NCBI GenBank assembly: GCA_963695805.1
Contig: CAVOHV010000002.1
Location: forward strand, 375,584 to 439,583
Source of the DNA: DASUPK01 sp963695805
Lineage (GTDB): Bacteria; Actinomycetota; Thermoleophilia; Solirubrobacterales; 70-9
Reading direction: 5' to 3'
Length of the DNA: 64,000 nt
In this document: positions 32,374 to 41,426 of the stretch, in pieces
Numbering within the stretch: the stretch's first letter is position 1
Layout of the letters: every line of letters begins with the position of its first letter
Translations under genes and position numbers: made by a program
The notes under the pieces: model-generated
The model's database searches: none
Seen by the model: only the letters and a program-made list of their open reading frames with translations
What the model was told of the DNA's origin: nothing

Positions 32374-33867
32374 TTGATCTACCGCAGCCCGGAACCCGAC
32401 ATCGAGATCCCGGACGTGACGCTGACCGAGCACGTGCTCGGCGGCACGGCGGCGCGTGGTGACCATCCGGCCTTCATCGAGGGCGCGGGTGGCCCGGTGA
32501 CCACCTACGCGGAGCTCGCGCAGCAGGTGGATGCGGTCGCCGCCCTGCTGCAGTCCAGGGGCATCGGCAAGGGCGACGTGGTCGGGCTGGTCGGGCCGAA
32601 CACGCCTGGGTGGGGGATCGCCTACCACGCGATTCTCCGCGCGGGCGCCGTGGTGACGCCGATGTACGCGCTGCTCACGCCGGGTGAGATCGAGCGCCAG
32701 ATGGCGAACTCCGAGGCCAAGCTGCTGATCGACGATCCACCGGGATTCGTCGCCGAGGCCGAGGCGGGCAGCGCGCCCGACGCGGTGGAGGTGGATCCCG
32801 AGGACCTCGCCGTGCTGCCGTACTCAAGCGGCACGACAGGCCTGATGAAGGGCGTGATGCTGACCCATCGCAACCTGGTGGCGAACATCGAGCAGGCCTG
32901 GAACTCGATGCCAGTGAACGACGAGGACGTCCTGGTCGGGCTGATGCCGTTCTTCCACATCTACGGCCAGACGGTCGTGCTCAACATGGGTCTCGCGAAG
33001 GGCTCGACGATCGTGACGATGCCGCGCTTCGACCTCGATGAGCTGCTCGAGATCGTCGAGAGGCACGGCGTCACCTGGCTGCACATCGCCCCTCCCATCG
33101 TGCTTGCGTTCGCCACCGCGCCGCAGATCGAGGAGCGCGACACCTCGCAGCTGAAGATGGTGATCTCCGGCGCCGCGCCCCTCGACGCGGACCTCGCACA
33201 GCGCGCCGAAGAGCGGATCGGCGCCCCGATCAGGCAGGGCTACGGGATGACCGAGCTCAGCCCGGTGAGCCACAAGAGCAGGCTCGCCAGGATCGAGGAG
33301 ACGCCGCGCGGGAGCATCGGAGCGCTGATCCCCAACACCGAGGCGCGCCTGGTCGATCCGGAGACCGGCGAGGACGTCCCCGAGGGCGAGGAGGGCGAGA
33401 TCTGGATTCGCGGCCCCCAGGTGATGCGGGGCTATCTCAACAACGACGAGGCGACCGCCGAGGCCCTTGTCGGCGACGACTGGATTCGGACTGGCGACAT
33501 CGGGCGGGTCGATGAGAACGGGTTCTTCTACATCGTCGACCGGCTCAAGGAGCTGATCAAGTACAAGGGCCACCAGGTGCCGCCGGCCGAGCTCGAGGCG
33601 GTGTTGGTCTCGCACCCCAAGGTGAAGGACGCCGGCGTCATCGGGATGCGGACCGAGGAAGGGGAGGAGGCACCGATGGGCTGCGTCGTCGTTGAGGGGG
33701 ACGTTGGGGGCGACGAGCTCCTCGCATACGTGGCCGAGCGAGTCGCTCCGTACAAGAAGCTGCGCCGCATCGAGTTCGTCGACGAGGTCCCGAAGTCGGC
33801 CTCCGGCAAGATCCTCCGCCGCGTGCTGCGTGAGCAGTATGGCGATGCGAAGATCGGCGCCTCCTAG
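32374..33867 (+). CDS. long-chain acyl-CoA / 4-coumarate-CoA ligase-like enzyme
   Basis: This ANL-superfamily adenylating enzyme has about 497 residues. The TTG at 32374 is preferred over the GTG at 32356 because GGAGGAAGAG lies just ahead of it and MIYRSPEPDIEIPDVTLTEH is the usual opening. Motifs seen are A3 (LPYSSGTTGLMKGVMLTHRN), GYGMTELSPVSH, the hinge aspartate in DWIRTGDIG and DRLKELIKYKGHQVPPAELE, and the catalytic lysine in PKSASGKILRRVLR. The segment before A3 is a little shorter than in typical 4CL enzymes. Its acid substrate, fatty or aromatic, is not resolved. Confidence 0.9.
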   Translation: MIYRSPEPDIEIPDVTLTEHVLGGTAARGDHPAFIEGAGGPVTTYAELAQQVDAVAALLQSRGIGKGDVVGLVGPNTPGWGIAYHAILRAGAVVTPMYALLTPGEIERQMANSEAKLLIDDPPGFVAEAEAGSAPDAVEVDPEDLAVLPYSSGTTGLMKGVMLTHRNLVANIEQAWNSMPVNDEDVLVGLMPFFHIYGQTVVLNMGLAKGSTIVTMPRFDLDELLEIVERHGVTWLHIAPPIVLAFATAPQIEERDTSQLKMVISGAAPLDADLAQRAEERIGAPIRQGYGMTELSPVSHKSRLARIEETPRGSIGALIPNTEARLVDPETGEDVPEGEEGEIWIRGPQVMRGYLNNDEATAEALVGDDWIRTGDIGRVDENGFFYIVDRLKELIKYKGHQVPPAELEAVLVSHPKVKDAGVIGMRTEEGEEAPMGCVVVEGDVGGDELLAYVAERVAPYKKLRRIEFVDEVPKSASGKILRRVLREQYGDAKIGAS

Positions 33868-33963
33868 ACCCGCTCCGACTCAGAGAACCGCGAGCGGACG
33901 GGGGCCGGCGGCATCGGCTGGCTTTCGGGCGCGCCGGCCGGGCGAATCGCCGAGAATTGTGCT

Positions 33964-35556
33964 GTGACCGACCTGCAGATCCTGCTGGCCGCACTGTTCA
34001 TCTCGGCCGCGCTGCTGAACTCGATCGCCAACTGGCTCAACGTTCCGTACCCGATCCCGCTGGTGCTCGGCGGGCTGGTTCTGGGCCTCATTCCCGGGAT
34101 GCCGGACATCAGGCTCGACCCGGACCTCGTCCTGCTCATCTTCCTGCCGCCGCTGCTCTACGCGTCCGCCTTCTTCTACGACCTGCGCGCCCTGCGGGAC
34201 GACGCTCGTGTCATTGCGCTGAACTCGATCGGGCTGACTCTGGCGACGGCGGCGGTTGTCGGGGTGGTCGCTCACGAGGTGATCGACCTGCCCTGGGCTG
34301 TCTCGTTCGCGCTCGGTGCGATCGTCTCACCGACCGACCCGGCGGCCGCGACATCGATCATGCGGCGGGTCGGTGCGCCGCGCCGGATGGTCAACGTCCT
34401 CGAGGGCGAGAGTCTGATCAACGACGCGGCCGCGCTCGTCACCTACAAGGTGGCAGTCGCGGCTGCGATCGGGGAGGGCGTCTCGGCGTCGCACACGGGC
34501 CTCCAGTTTCTCGGCGATGCCGCCGGCGGCCTGGCGATCGGACTTGCGGTCGGCTGGGGGATCGCGGAAATCCGCAAGCGGGTGAACGATGTCAACACCG
34601 AGCTGACGATCTCGCTGTTCAGTGCCTATGGGGCCTTCATCCCCGCTGATCAGCTGGGGGTCTCCGGAGTCCTTGCCGTTGTCGCGGCCGGCTTGGTTCT
34701 GGGCTTCAGGGCTCCAGAGATCGCCTCCCCAGAGAGCCGGATGCAGGGTTTCGCCATGTGGTCGATCCTCACCTTCCTGCTGAATGCCGCGCTGTTCATC
34801 CTGATCGGCCTGCAGCTGCCCAACATCGTCGATGGTTTGAGCGGTCAGCCCGCCGCCCAGGTCGTTGGCTATGCCGCCGTGGTCTGCGGGGCGGTGATCG
34901 CGATGCGATTCGTCTGGACCAACGTGATGACCGTGGTCATTCGGACTCTCGACCGGAGGCCCTCGCAGCGCGCCAGGCGCAGTACCTGGCAACAGAGGGT
35001 CATCGGCTCTTGGGCGGGGATGAGGGGCTCTGTCTCGCTCGCGGCCGCGCTCGCGCTGCCCCTCCAGACCAACAACGGCGACCCCTTCCCGGGACGCGAC
35101 CTGATCCAGTTCATCACCTTCTCCCTGATCCTGGTGACCGTCGTGGGCCAGGGACTGACCCTCCCATGGCTGATCCGTCGACTGGGAGTGACCGAGGACG
35201 GCGTCGACGAGGAGAACGAGGAGCTCAAGGCGCGTCTGGTGATCGCGCGCGCAGCCCTCAACCGGGTGGACGAGCTCGAGGGGGAGGACTGGACCCAGGA
35301 GGACACCATTGAACGCCTCCGCGCGCTCTACAACTTCCGGCAGCGGCGCTTCAAGGCCCGGGCGGGAAAGCTCGACGGTCCCGACGCCGACGGCTTGGAG
35401 GACCGCTCGCTCGCCTACCAGCGGTTGATGCACGAGATCTATGCCGTGCAACGGGCCGAGCTCGTGCGACTCCGGAACGAGCGGCGGATCAGCTCTGACG
35501 TAATGCGCCGAGTCGAGCGCGAGCTCGACCTGGAGGAGCAGCGCCTCGAGGTCTAG
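33964..35556 (+). CDS. Na+/H+ antiporter, CPA1 family
   Basis: This 530-residue antiporter starts at GTG 33964. It has about 12 membrane helices in the first 400 residues, with LVLGGLVLGLIPGMPDIRLD, IFLPPLLYASAFFYDLRALR, FALGAIVSPTDPAAATSIMR (the ion-binding aspartate segment) and NVLEGESLINDAAALVTYKV. A charged cytoplasmic tail of about 120 residues follows (VDELEGEDWTQEDTIERLRA and onward). It is the NhaP/TIGR00831-type and should exchange Na+ or K+ for protons. It stands alone between the acyl-CoA ligase gene and the convergent DUF2855 gene, overlapping the latter by four bases. Confidence 0.9.
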   Translation: MTDLQILLAALFISAALLNSIANWLNVPYPIPLVLGGLVLGLIPGMPDIRLDPDLVLLIFLPPLLYASAFFYDLRALRDDARVIALNSIGLTLATAAVVGVVAHEVIDLPWAVSFALGAIVSPTDPAAATSIMRRVGAPRRMVNVLEGESLINDAAALVTYKVAVAAAIGEGVSASHTGLQFLGDAAGGLAIGLAVGWGIAEIRKRVNDVNTELTISLFSAYGAFIPADQLGVSGVLAVVAAGLVLGFRAPEIASPESRMQGFAMWSILTFLLNAALFILIGLQLPNIVDGLSGQPAAQVVGYAAVVCGAVIAMRFVWTNVMTVVIRTLDRRPSQRARRSTWQQRVIGSWAGMRGSVSLAAALALPLQTNNGDPFPGRDLIQFITFSLILVTVVGQGLTLPWLIRRLGVTEDGVDEENEELKARLVIARAALNRVDELEGEDWTQEDTIERLRALYNFRQRRFKARAGKLDGPDADGLEDRSLAYQRLMHEIYAVQRAELVRLRNERRISSDVMRRVERELDLEEQRLEV

Positions 35557-36593
35557 TCCCCTGGAGAGAGGACGTGCCCGACCGCGGGGTCGGACCTGCC
35601 GTCCAGCATCTCGCGGTAGATCCGCTCGATGTCCTCCGGCCCGGAGCCGTGCTCGACGCGCAGCCAGCCGCGGGCCCAGTCGGCGTACTCACGCCAGGCG
35701 TCGGCCAGCCGCTGGTTGACGCCCTCGCGCCCCCAGTCCTCGGTGCGCTTCTTGAGGCGATCGGGGGCGAAGAAGAAGACGGGGCTCGGGCCGGCGAGCT
35801 CCGAGCCGCCGCCGAGGTCCTCGCGGTGGGTGATGCCCACCGCCGCCGAGTGCTTCAGCTCGTCGCCGAAGTGCCCATGGACGGCGCTCCGGACCTTGGC
35901 GTCGCCCGACATGTCGACGTAGACGGACGGCTTGCGGTCGAGCGAGTCGATCTCCTCATAAGGCACCACGCGGTCATAGACGCCGAGCGACTGGGTGAAC
36001 TCGACATTCCGCGGTGATGTGAGACCGACCACCTCGATGCCGTCCCGCCGGTGCAGCAGGTGGGCGAGCGCGGAGGAGGTGCGGCTCGAGGCGCTCGAGA
36101 GGATCGCCGAGGAGGCCCCGAACATGCCCTCGTCGTCGAGGAAGTCGTCGATCAGGAACGAGGTGAAGTAGAGGGGCCAGAGGAGGATCTCGTAGTCCTC
36201 GTTCTCCTCCTCGTACATCTCGTTTCCGTCGGCGCGGAGGTAGCGGTTGTAGGCGGCCGGGAGCTCCTGCCGATGTGGGGTTGCATCGACGAAGTCCGTC
36301 TCGCTCGGGCGATCGGGCCGCACGACGAGGTGGCTGGCCGAAGGGAAGTAGCCGTAGACCCGCGTCCCCTCGGGAACCCCATCGGCCTGGCTCGCGATCA
36401 CATTCGCGTAGCCCCAGACAGGCATGTGCCCCCAGGGATCCTCGGCGGGGAAGAACTTCCAGTAGTTCATCGCGTCGCCCATCACCAGGTAGGTGATGTT
36501 GTTGGTGGTGAGGCCGAAGAGATCGATGCCGAGGAGGACCTCACCGGTCTCGAGCTCGGGCGCCGCGCCATCGACGAAGCGGGTCTGGTGCAT
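35553..36593 (-). CDS. DUF2855-family protein
   Basis: This 346-residue protein matches DUF2855, a distant branch of the medium-chain reductase fold. It reads EVLLGIDLFGLTTNNITYLV, MGDAMNYWKFFPAEDPWGHM, PVWGYANVIASQADGVPEGT, RVYGYFPSASHLVVRPDRPS, ILSSASSRTSSALAHLLHRR and VYVDMSGDAKVRSAVHGHFG. The NADPH-binding glycine motif of true MDR enzymes is not obvious; the region around SSASSRTSS takes its place. Function is unknown. It is convergent with the antiporter gene and 31 bases upstream of the stop of the GGDEF gene's strand partner. Confidence 0.82.
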   Translation of the reverse strand: MHQTRFVDGAAPELETGEVLLGIDLFGLTTNNITYLVMGDAMNYWKFFPAEDPWGHMPVWGYANVIASQADGVPEGTRVYGYFPSASHLVVRPDRPSETDFVDATPHRQELPAAYNRYLRADGNEMYEEENEDYEILLWPLYFTSFLIDDFLDDEGMFGASSAILSSASSRTSSALAHLLHRRDGIEVVGLTSPRNVEFTQSLGVYDRVVPYEEIDSLDRKPSVYVDMSGDAKVRSAVHGHFGDELKHSAAVGITHREDLGGGSELAGPSPVFFFAPDRLKKRTEDWGREGVNQRLADAWREYADWARGWLRVEHGSGPEDIERIYREMLDGRSDPAVGHVLSPGD

Positions 36594-36629
36594 GTCGTCT
36601 TTGCGAACCTGGAAGTCGATGCGGGGAGC

Positions 36630-37598
36630 TTATTTGGCTGCGGGCGCCCGGCGCTTCCGCTTCGCCGCCAGGAGAGCTCGATCGGCGGCGTCGTGGAGGC
36701 TGAGCGCGTCGCCGATATTGGAAGCCACCCCGTAGGACGCCGTAACGGCTCCGTCTCCGAGCCGAGCCTTGGCCAGGGCGCTGGCGAGCCGGTTGGCGGC
36801 GATCTTCACTCCGTCGAGCGTCGTCTGGGGCATCAGCACCGCGAACTCGTCGCCGCCGATCCGGAAGGCGTCGTCAGTGAGCCGCGAGGAGCCGATGACG
36901 GTCGCGACACCCTGGAGCACCTCGTCGCCCGCCGGGTGCCCGTGGAGGTCGTTCACGGCCTTGAAGCCGTCCAGGTCGAAGAGGCAGAGCCCGAGCGGGT
37001 GGCCGTACCGGGCGCTCCTTGCGGCCTCGACGACTCGCCGCTCCTCATATGCCCGGCGGTTGAACAGGCCGGTGAGCGCGTCCGTACGGCCCTCCATGGC
37101 CGCGAGCTCGAAGAGCGACGCGTGCGCCAGATGAGCGGAGATGGCGTCGCTCAGCAGGTTGAGCGTCTCGACGTCGGCGGGACCGAAATGGCGCGGCTTC
37201 GGCGAGTAGACCTTGAGGACCCCGACCGCCTTCCCGTGATGCTTGAGGGGAACGCAGATCATCGAGCGCAGGTTGACCCTCCTCGATGCCCGGCGGTCGA
37301 CACGCGGGTCGATCTCCGTGTCCTCGCAGTAGAGGACCTGGTCTCGGTCGAGGGCGAGCCCGGAGAGCGTGCTGCGGCGGTCCATGCGGATGCCGAGGTA
37401 CGGGGTCGCCTCCCCCGAGGTCACGGCGTAGACCATCTCGTCGCCCTCCGGCAGCTCGATCACGGCGGACGTGGCACCGGTGATCTCCTGTGCTCGCTTG
37501 GCGACCAGGTGCATTACCTGATCCATGTCGAGATCCGAGGCGGCGATCTCGCTCTGGGTCTTGATGATCGCCATCAGGCGATCGCGGCTCGCTTCCAT
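36630..37598 (-). CDS. diguanylate cyclase with N-terminal GAF domain
   Basis: This 322-residue protein is read from the ATG at 37598 (MEASRDRLMAIIKTQSEIAA). A GAF domain (about residues 15-160; ITGATSAVIELPEGDEMVYA, VNLRSMICVPLKHHGKAVGV, LKVYSP) is followed by a GGDEF domain (about 170-315; DALTGLFNRRAYEER, FDLDGFKAVNDLHGHPAGDE). The active site is intact (RIGGDEFAVL), and an inhibitory I-site RLTD lies five residues before it. It should make c-di-GMP from two GTP with product inhibition, and be regulated by a ligand of the GAF domain. Confidence 0.92.
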   Translation of the reverse strand: MEASRDRLMAIIKTQSEIAASDLDMDQVMHLVAKRAQEITGATSAVIELPEGDEMVYAVTSGEATPYLGIRMDRRSTLSGLALDRDQVLYCEDTEIDPRVDRRASRRVNLRSMICVPLKHHGKAVGVLKVYSPKPRHFGPADVETLNLLSDAISAHLAHASLFELAAMEGRTDALTGLFNRRAYEERRVVEAARSARYGHPLGLCLFDLDGFKAVNDLHGHPAGDEVLQGVATVIGSSRLTDDAFRIGGDEFAVLMPQTTLDGVKIAANRLASALAKARLGDGAVTASYGVASNIGDALSLHDAADRALLAAKRKRRAPAAK

Positions 37599-37722
37599 GC
37601 ACTCATTTATTCGGAGGCTGCCGTACTGACTATTAGCCCCTTGGACATACGTCCGTAATGAAAAGTGGGTACAGCGCCAACCAATCCCCGCAAAGAGCGA
37701 CCTTTGCGCCCGCCCGGGCACG

Positions 37723-38214
37723 TCACGACTTGAGGTCGAGCCACATCTCCTGGGCGACGGTCCCTTCGGGGAATGCGCGGTCCGGCTCCTCCTTCGTCTG
37801 CACGAAACCCGCCGCGTCGTAGATCCGTCTGGCGCTCAACAGGGGGCTGACGGTCGAAAGCATCATCCGCTCGTATCCGCGCTGGCGGGCGAAGGCGATG
37901 CAGTGCTCGACCAGCTTGCTGCCCACCCCGTGCCCGCGCGCCGCGCGATCGACAAACATCAGGCGCAGCTGTGCGACTTCGTCGGAGCGCCGCGTGCAGT
38001 AGACGGATCCGACGCGCTCGCCGTCGAGCTCGGCGATCCAGGCCGCCTCCCGCTCGGGATCGGGCCCTTTGAGGTAGTCGGCGATCAACCGCGCGATCAT
38101 GGCGATGAACGGCTCACCCCAGGCCTCCTGATCCTCGAAGAGGTGGGCGTGACGCGCGAGCACCCAGCCGTGGTCGCCGAGCTCGGCCTCGCGAATCTCT
38201 ATGCGGTCACTAAT
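37723..38214 (-). CDS. GNAT-family acetyltransferase, start codon unclear
   Basis: The frame codes for a complete GNAT domain: IEIREAELGDHGWVLARHAH, AWIAELDGERVGSVYCTRRS, LRLMFVDRAARGHGVGSKLV (acetyl-CoA loop RAARGHGVG), EHCIAFARQRGYERMMLSTV and SARRIYDAAGFVQTKEEP. No ATG, GTG or TTG precedes the conserved first strand in this frame before the glutamine synthetase stop. The coordinates given begin at an ATT (38214). A GTG at 38208-38210 would fit as MTA-IEIRE if one base were restored between 38202 and 38205. The acceptor is unknown. Confidence 0.75.
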   Translation of the reverse strand: MSDRIEIREAELGDHGWVLARHAHLFEDQEAWGEPFIAMIARLIADYLKGPDPEREAAWIAELDGERVGSVYCTRRSDEVAQLRLMFVDRAARGHGVGSKLVEHCIAFARQRGYERMMLSTVSPLLSARRIYDAAGFVQTKEEPDRAFPEGTVAQEMWLDLKS

Positions 38215-38224
38215 CCAGAGTGGT

Positions 38225-40366
38225 CTACCGAATGAAGAGCATCTCTGCGTACTTCGGCAGCGACCAGAGGTCGTCGGGGACGATCTTCTCCAGCCTGTCC
38301 GCCGCCTCCCGGACGCGCTCCATCCCCGCGATCTGCTTGTCGCGAGCATGGATTGCGAGGTCCATGCCCTCGATGCCCTCCGGGTACTCGTTGGCGTCGT
38401 CGAGCGCCCTGATGGCCTCGACCAGCTCCTCGACCAGCGGGCTGGTCTCCTCGGCGACCGCGCCGATACCGGCCTCGTCGCCGAGGGCGAGGTAGCGCAG
38501 CGCGGCGGGAAGGATCATCGTCCGAGCGATCGAGTCAGCGGTCTCGGCCTCGATGTTGGCGCGGATGATGTACTGCTCGAGCCAGACCTCGTAGCGGGAC
38601 TCCAGCTCGCGCTCGTTGAGCACGCCGTACTTGCTCATCATCGAGACGCTCGTCTCGGCGAGGACCTCGGGCAGGGCGTCGGGCGTGGTCTTCAGGTTCT
38701 TCAGACCGCGCTCCTCGGCCTCCCTGTGCCAGGCCTCGTCGTAGTTGTCGCCGTCGAAGACGATCTGCTTGTTCTGCTCGTAAGCGTCCTTGACGACCTC
38801 GGTGACCGCGGTGGCGAGGTCGTCCGTGCCCTTGGCCTCGAGCTTGTCCGAGAGGTCGTCGATCGCCTCGGCGACGATCGTGTTCAGCACCGTGTTCGGG
38901 AAGGCGAGGGACTGGCTCGACCCGAGGGCGCGGAACTCGAACTTGTTGCCTGTGAAGGCGAACGGCGAGGTCCGGTTCCGGTCGCCGCCATGCATCGGCA
39001 GCGGGGGCAGGACGTCGGAGCCGAGTTCGAGGAAGGAGCCCGGGGTGTGCGGGTCGCCGGAGCCGGAGGAGATCGCCTCGAAGACCTTGGTGAGCTCGGC
39101 GCCGAGGAAGATCGAGATGATCGCCGGCGGCGCCTCATTGGCGCCGAGACGGTGATCCTGGCCGATCCCGGCCACGGACGCCCGCAGCAGGCCCTGATGC
39201 TTGTTGACCGCCTGGATCACGGCCGCGCAGAAGAACAGGAAGTTGATGTTGTCCGCTGGGGTGTCGCCAGGCTCGAGCAGGTTGCTGCCCGTGTCGGTGG
39301 CCATCGACCAGTTGTTGTGCTTGCCCGAGCCGTTGACGCCGGCGAAGGGCTTCTCGTGCAGCAGGCAGACGAGGCCGTACTTGCGCGCCACCCGCTGCAT
39401 GACCTGCATGGTCAGCTGCTGGTGGTCGGAGCCGACGTTCGAGTTCTCGAACACCGGTGCGATCTCGTGCTGAGCCGGGGCGACCTCGTTGTGCCGGGTC
39501 TTGATGGGCACGCCGAGCTTCGCGAGCTCGTTCTCGAAGTCCATGATGCAAGCGAGAACGCGCTCGGGGATCGCGCCGAAGTAATGGTCATCGAGCTCGT
39601 GACCCTTGGCCGGCTTGGCGCCGAACATGGTCCGGCCGGTGATCACCAGGTCCGGGCGGGCGTAGAAGTAGTTCTCGTCGATCAGGAAGTACTCCTGCTC
39701 CGGCCCGACGGTGGTGAAGACGCGCTTCGCCTCGTCAGCCCCGAGGAGATTGAGCGCCCGCATCGCGGACTTCGAGAGGGCGTCCATCGAGCGCAGCAGC
39801 GGGGTCTTGGCGTCGAGCGCCTCCCCCGTCCAGGAGACGAAGGCCGTCGGGATGCAGAGCAGCGCCCCGTTCGGGTTCTCGAGGATGAACGCCGGGCTGG
39901 TCGGGTCCCATGCGGTGTAGCCGCGGGCTTCGAAGGTATCGCGGATGCCGCCGGTTGGGAAGGAGGAGGCGTCGGGCTCGCCCTGGATCAGCTCCTTGCC
40001 GGAGAACTTGGCGAGCCACTTGCCCTCGCGATTGGGCTCGAAGAAGGAGTCGTGCTTTTCGGCTGTCAGTCCGGTGAGCGGCTGGAAGACGTGGGTGAAG
40101 TGGGTGGCGCCGCGCGCGAGCGCCCATTCCTTCATGGCCTCGGCGACCGCGTCGGCGAGCGTGAAATCGAGCGCGTCTCCGTGCTCGAGCGTGGCCTGGA
40201 GCTTCTCGTAGACGTCCGAGGGCAGCAACTCCTGCTGGACGGCCGGAGAGAAGACATCGGTTCCGAAGGGGTTGTTGTCGGCCTTCGTCAGGTCGACGGT
40301 CCCCAGAGCCTCACCGTTGGGGCTCCAGGTGGCGGAAATGACGTTCTGCGCGCGCGTGTTGAGCAT
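38225..40366 (-). CDS. glnN: glutamine synthetase type III
   Basis: This 713-residue enzyme is the long GSIII form rather than the GSI dodecamer of about 470 residues. Diagnostic segments are FAGVNGSGKHNNWSMATDTG, GPEQEYFLIDENYFYARPDL, DHYFGAIPERVLACIMDFEN, LGVPIKTRHNEVAPAQHEIA and SFLELGSDVLPPLPMHGGDR with NRTSPFAFTGNKFEFRALGS. The C-terminal helical region (AEAIDDLSDKLEAKGTDDLA and onward) is complete. It makes glutamine from glutamate, ammonia and ATP in the cytoplasm. The 147 bases upstream include a minus-strand TATA-like ATTTTTATACGG near 40467-40478 that may be its promoter. Confidence 0.95.
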   Translation of the reverse strand: MLNTRAQNVISATWSPNGEALGTVDLTKADNNPFGTDVFSPAVQQELLPSDVYEKLQATLEHGDALDFTLADAVAEAMKEWALARGATHFTHVFQPLTGLTAEKHDSFFEPNREGKWLAKFSGKELIQGEPDASSFPTGGIRDTFEARGYTAWDPTSPAFILENPNGALLCIPTAFVSWTGEALDAKTPLLRSMDALSKSAMRALNLLGADEAKRVFTTVGPEQEYFLIDENYFYARPDLVITGRTMFGAKPAKGHELDDHYFGAIPERVLACIMDFENELAKLGVPIKTRHNEVAPAQHEIAPVFENSNVGSDHQQLTMQVMQRVARKYGLVCLLHEKPFAGVNGSGKHNNWSMATDTGSNLLEPGDTPADNINFLFFCAAVIQAVNKHQGLLRASVAGIGQDHRLGANEAPPAIISIFLGAELTKVFEAISSGSGDPHTPGSFLELGSDVLPPLPMHGGDRNRTSPFAFTGNKFEFRALGSSQSLAFPNTVLNTIVAEAIDDLSDKLEAKGTDDLATAVTEVVKDAYEQNKQIVFDGDNYDEAWHREAEERGLKNLKTTPDALPEVLAETSVSMMSKYGVLNERELESRYEVWLEQYIIRANIEAETADSIARTMILPAALRYLALGDEAGIGAVAEETSPLVEELVEAIRALDDANEYPEGIEGMDLAIHARDKQIAGMERVREAADRLEKIVPDDLWSLPKYAEMLFIR

Positions 40367-40513
40367 CGTCGGGGCAGCCTCCTAGGCAGGTTCGGCGCAG
40401 CGCGCCGAGGTTGATCACACGACGGGCGCAGGTTAGACCGCCATGCCTGGGCGGGCATTGTCCGGCCGTATAAAAATCCGCAAACTGGTTTCGACACCCG
40501 GTCGGGGCAGGGT

Positions 40514-41386
40514 CTAAGCGGCGGCCCGGAGTACGACTCGGTTGCCCGAGGGGTCGGTCGCCCGGGCCCGATCGCCCTCCCGGGCGGGCTCGAAGCCGGC
40601 CTCGCCGAGGCGGCTCTCCTCTTCGGCGAGAACCTCCGCGCTGGGCAGCACGATCTCGAATTCGCGCAGACCCCGGCTGCCGGACGGCTGGGGAGGGGCG
40701 CCCTCCCCAGCCCAGGTGTTGAGGCCAAGGTGATGGTGGTAGCCGCCCGCCGAGACGAAGAGGGCGCCCGGATAGCCACGCACGGTGACGTCGAAGCCGA
40801 GCCCCCCCGAGTAGAAGGCCTCGGCGGCCGCCAGGTCACCCACGTTCAGGTGCACGTGGCCGATGCGGGTGCCGGGCGGCATGCCCGCGCCTGCGTCCTC
40901 ACGGCGGAGCTCGCCCAGGACGCCGTCGAGGTCCAGCGGCAGGGTGTCCATCTGGAGGACCCCGTCCCGGACCGGCCACTGCTCCCGTGGGCGGTCGCGG
41001 TAGAGCTCGATCCCGTTGCCCTCCGGATCGCTGAGGTACAGGGCCTCGCTGACCAGGTGGTCGGAGGCGCCGCTCAGCCGCCAGCCTGCCTCGGCGACCC
41101 GCTGCAGGGCGCGGGCAAGGTCGGGGCGTCCCGGGACCAGGATCGCGAGATGAAAGAGGCCGCTGGTGCCGCGTGGGCGCACCTGGGCGTCCGGGTCGCC
41201 CACCAGCTCGATCACCGGAAAATCCGAGGGATCGCCGGTTCCCATACGCACCAGGCCGTTGGAGGTCTCGAGCTCGGTGAGCCCGACCGCGTCGCGGTAG
41301 AAGTCGCGGAGACCGTCGAGGTCTGCGACGGTCAGGCGGACGGCCCCCATCGAGGTCGCGGGATCGATCGAGTCGTTCTCGCTCAC
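40514..41386 (-). CDS. two-domain VOC protein, CatE/catechol 2,3-dioxygenase-like
   Basis: This 290-residue protein has two VOC modules. The first (about residues 10-135) reads GAVRLTVADLDGLRDFYRDA, LFHLAILVPGRPDLARALQR and LYLSDPEGNGIELYRDRPRE. The second (about 165-285) reads RIGHVHLNVGDLAAAEAFYS, LFVSAGGYHHHLGLNTWAGE and ATDPSGNRVVLRA. Metal-ligand histidines (LFHLA, GHVHLN, HHHLGLN) and glutamate are placed as in extradiol dioxygenases. It probably opens an aromatic ring or acts on a related substrate, but no aromatic pathway genes are nearby. Confidence 0.82.
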   Translation of the reverse strand: MSENDSIDPATSMGAVRLTVADLDGLRDFYRDAVGLTELETSNGLVRMGTGDPSDFPVIELVGDPDAQVRPRGTSGLFHLAILVPGRPDLARALQRVAEAGWRLSGASDHLVSEALYLSDPEGNGIELYRDRPREQWPVRDGVLQMDTLPLDLDGVLGELRREDAGAGMPPGTRIGHVHLNVGDLAAAEAFYSGGLGFDVTVRGYPGALFVSAGGYHHHLGLNTWAGEGAPPQPSGSRGLREFEIVLPSAEVLAEEESRLGEAGFEPAREGDRARATDPSGNRVVLRAAA

Positions 41387-41426
41387 TGGCTGTGACGATA
41401 GTCCCGCGGCTTGCTCGCCCAGGGCT

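Noticed and set aside
38201..40414. Long plus-strand frame (737 codons) antisense to glutamine synthetase
   Set aside because: Its composition is low-complexity (Val, Arg, Gly, Glu, Leu runs) as expected of the complement of a high-GC gene, and the minus frame is a complete GSIII.
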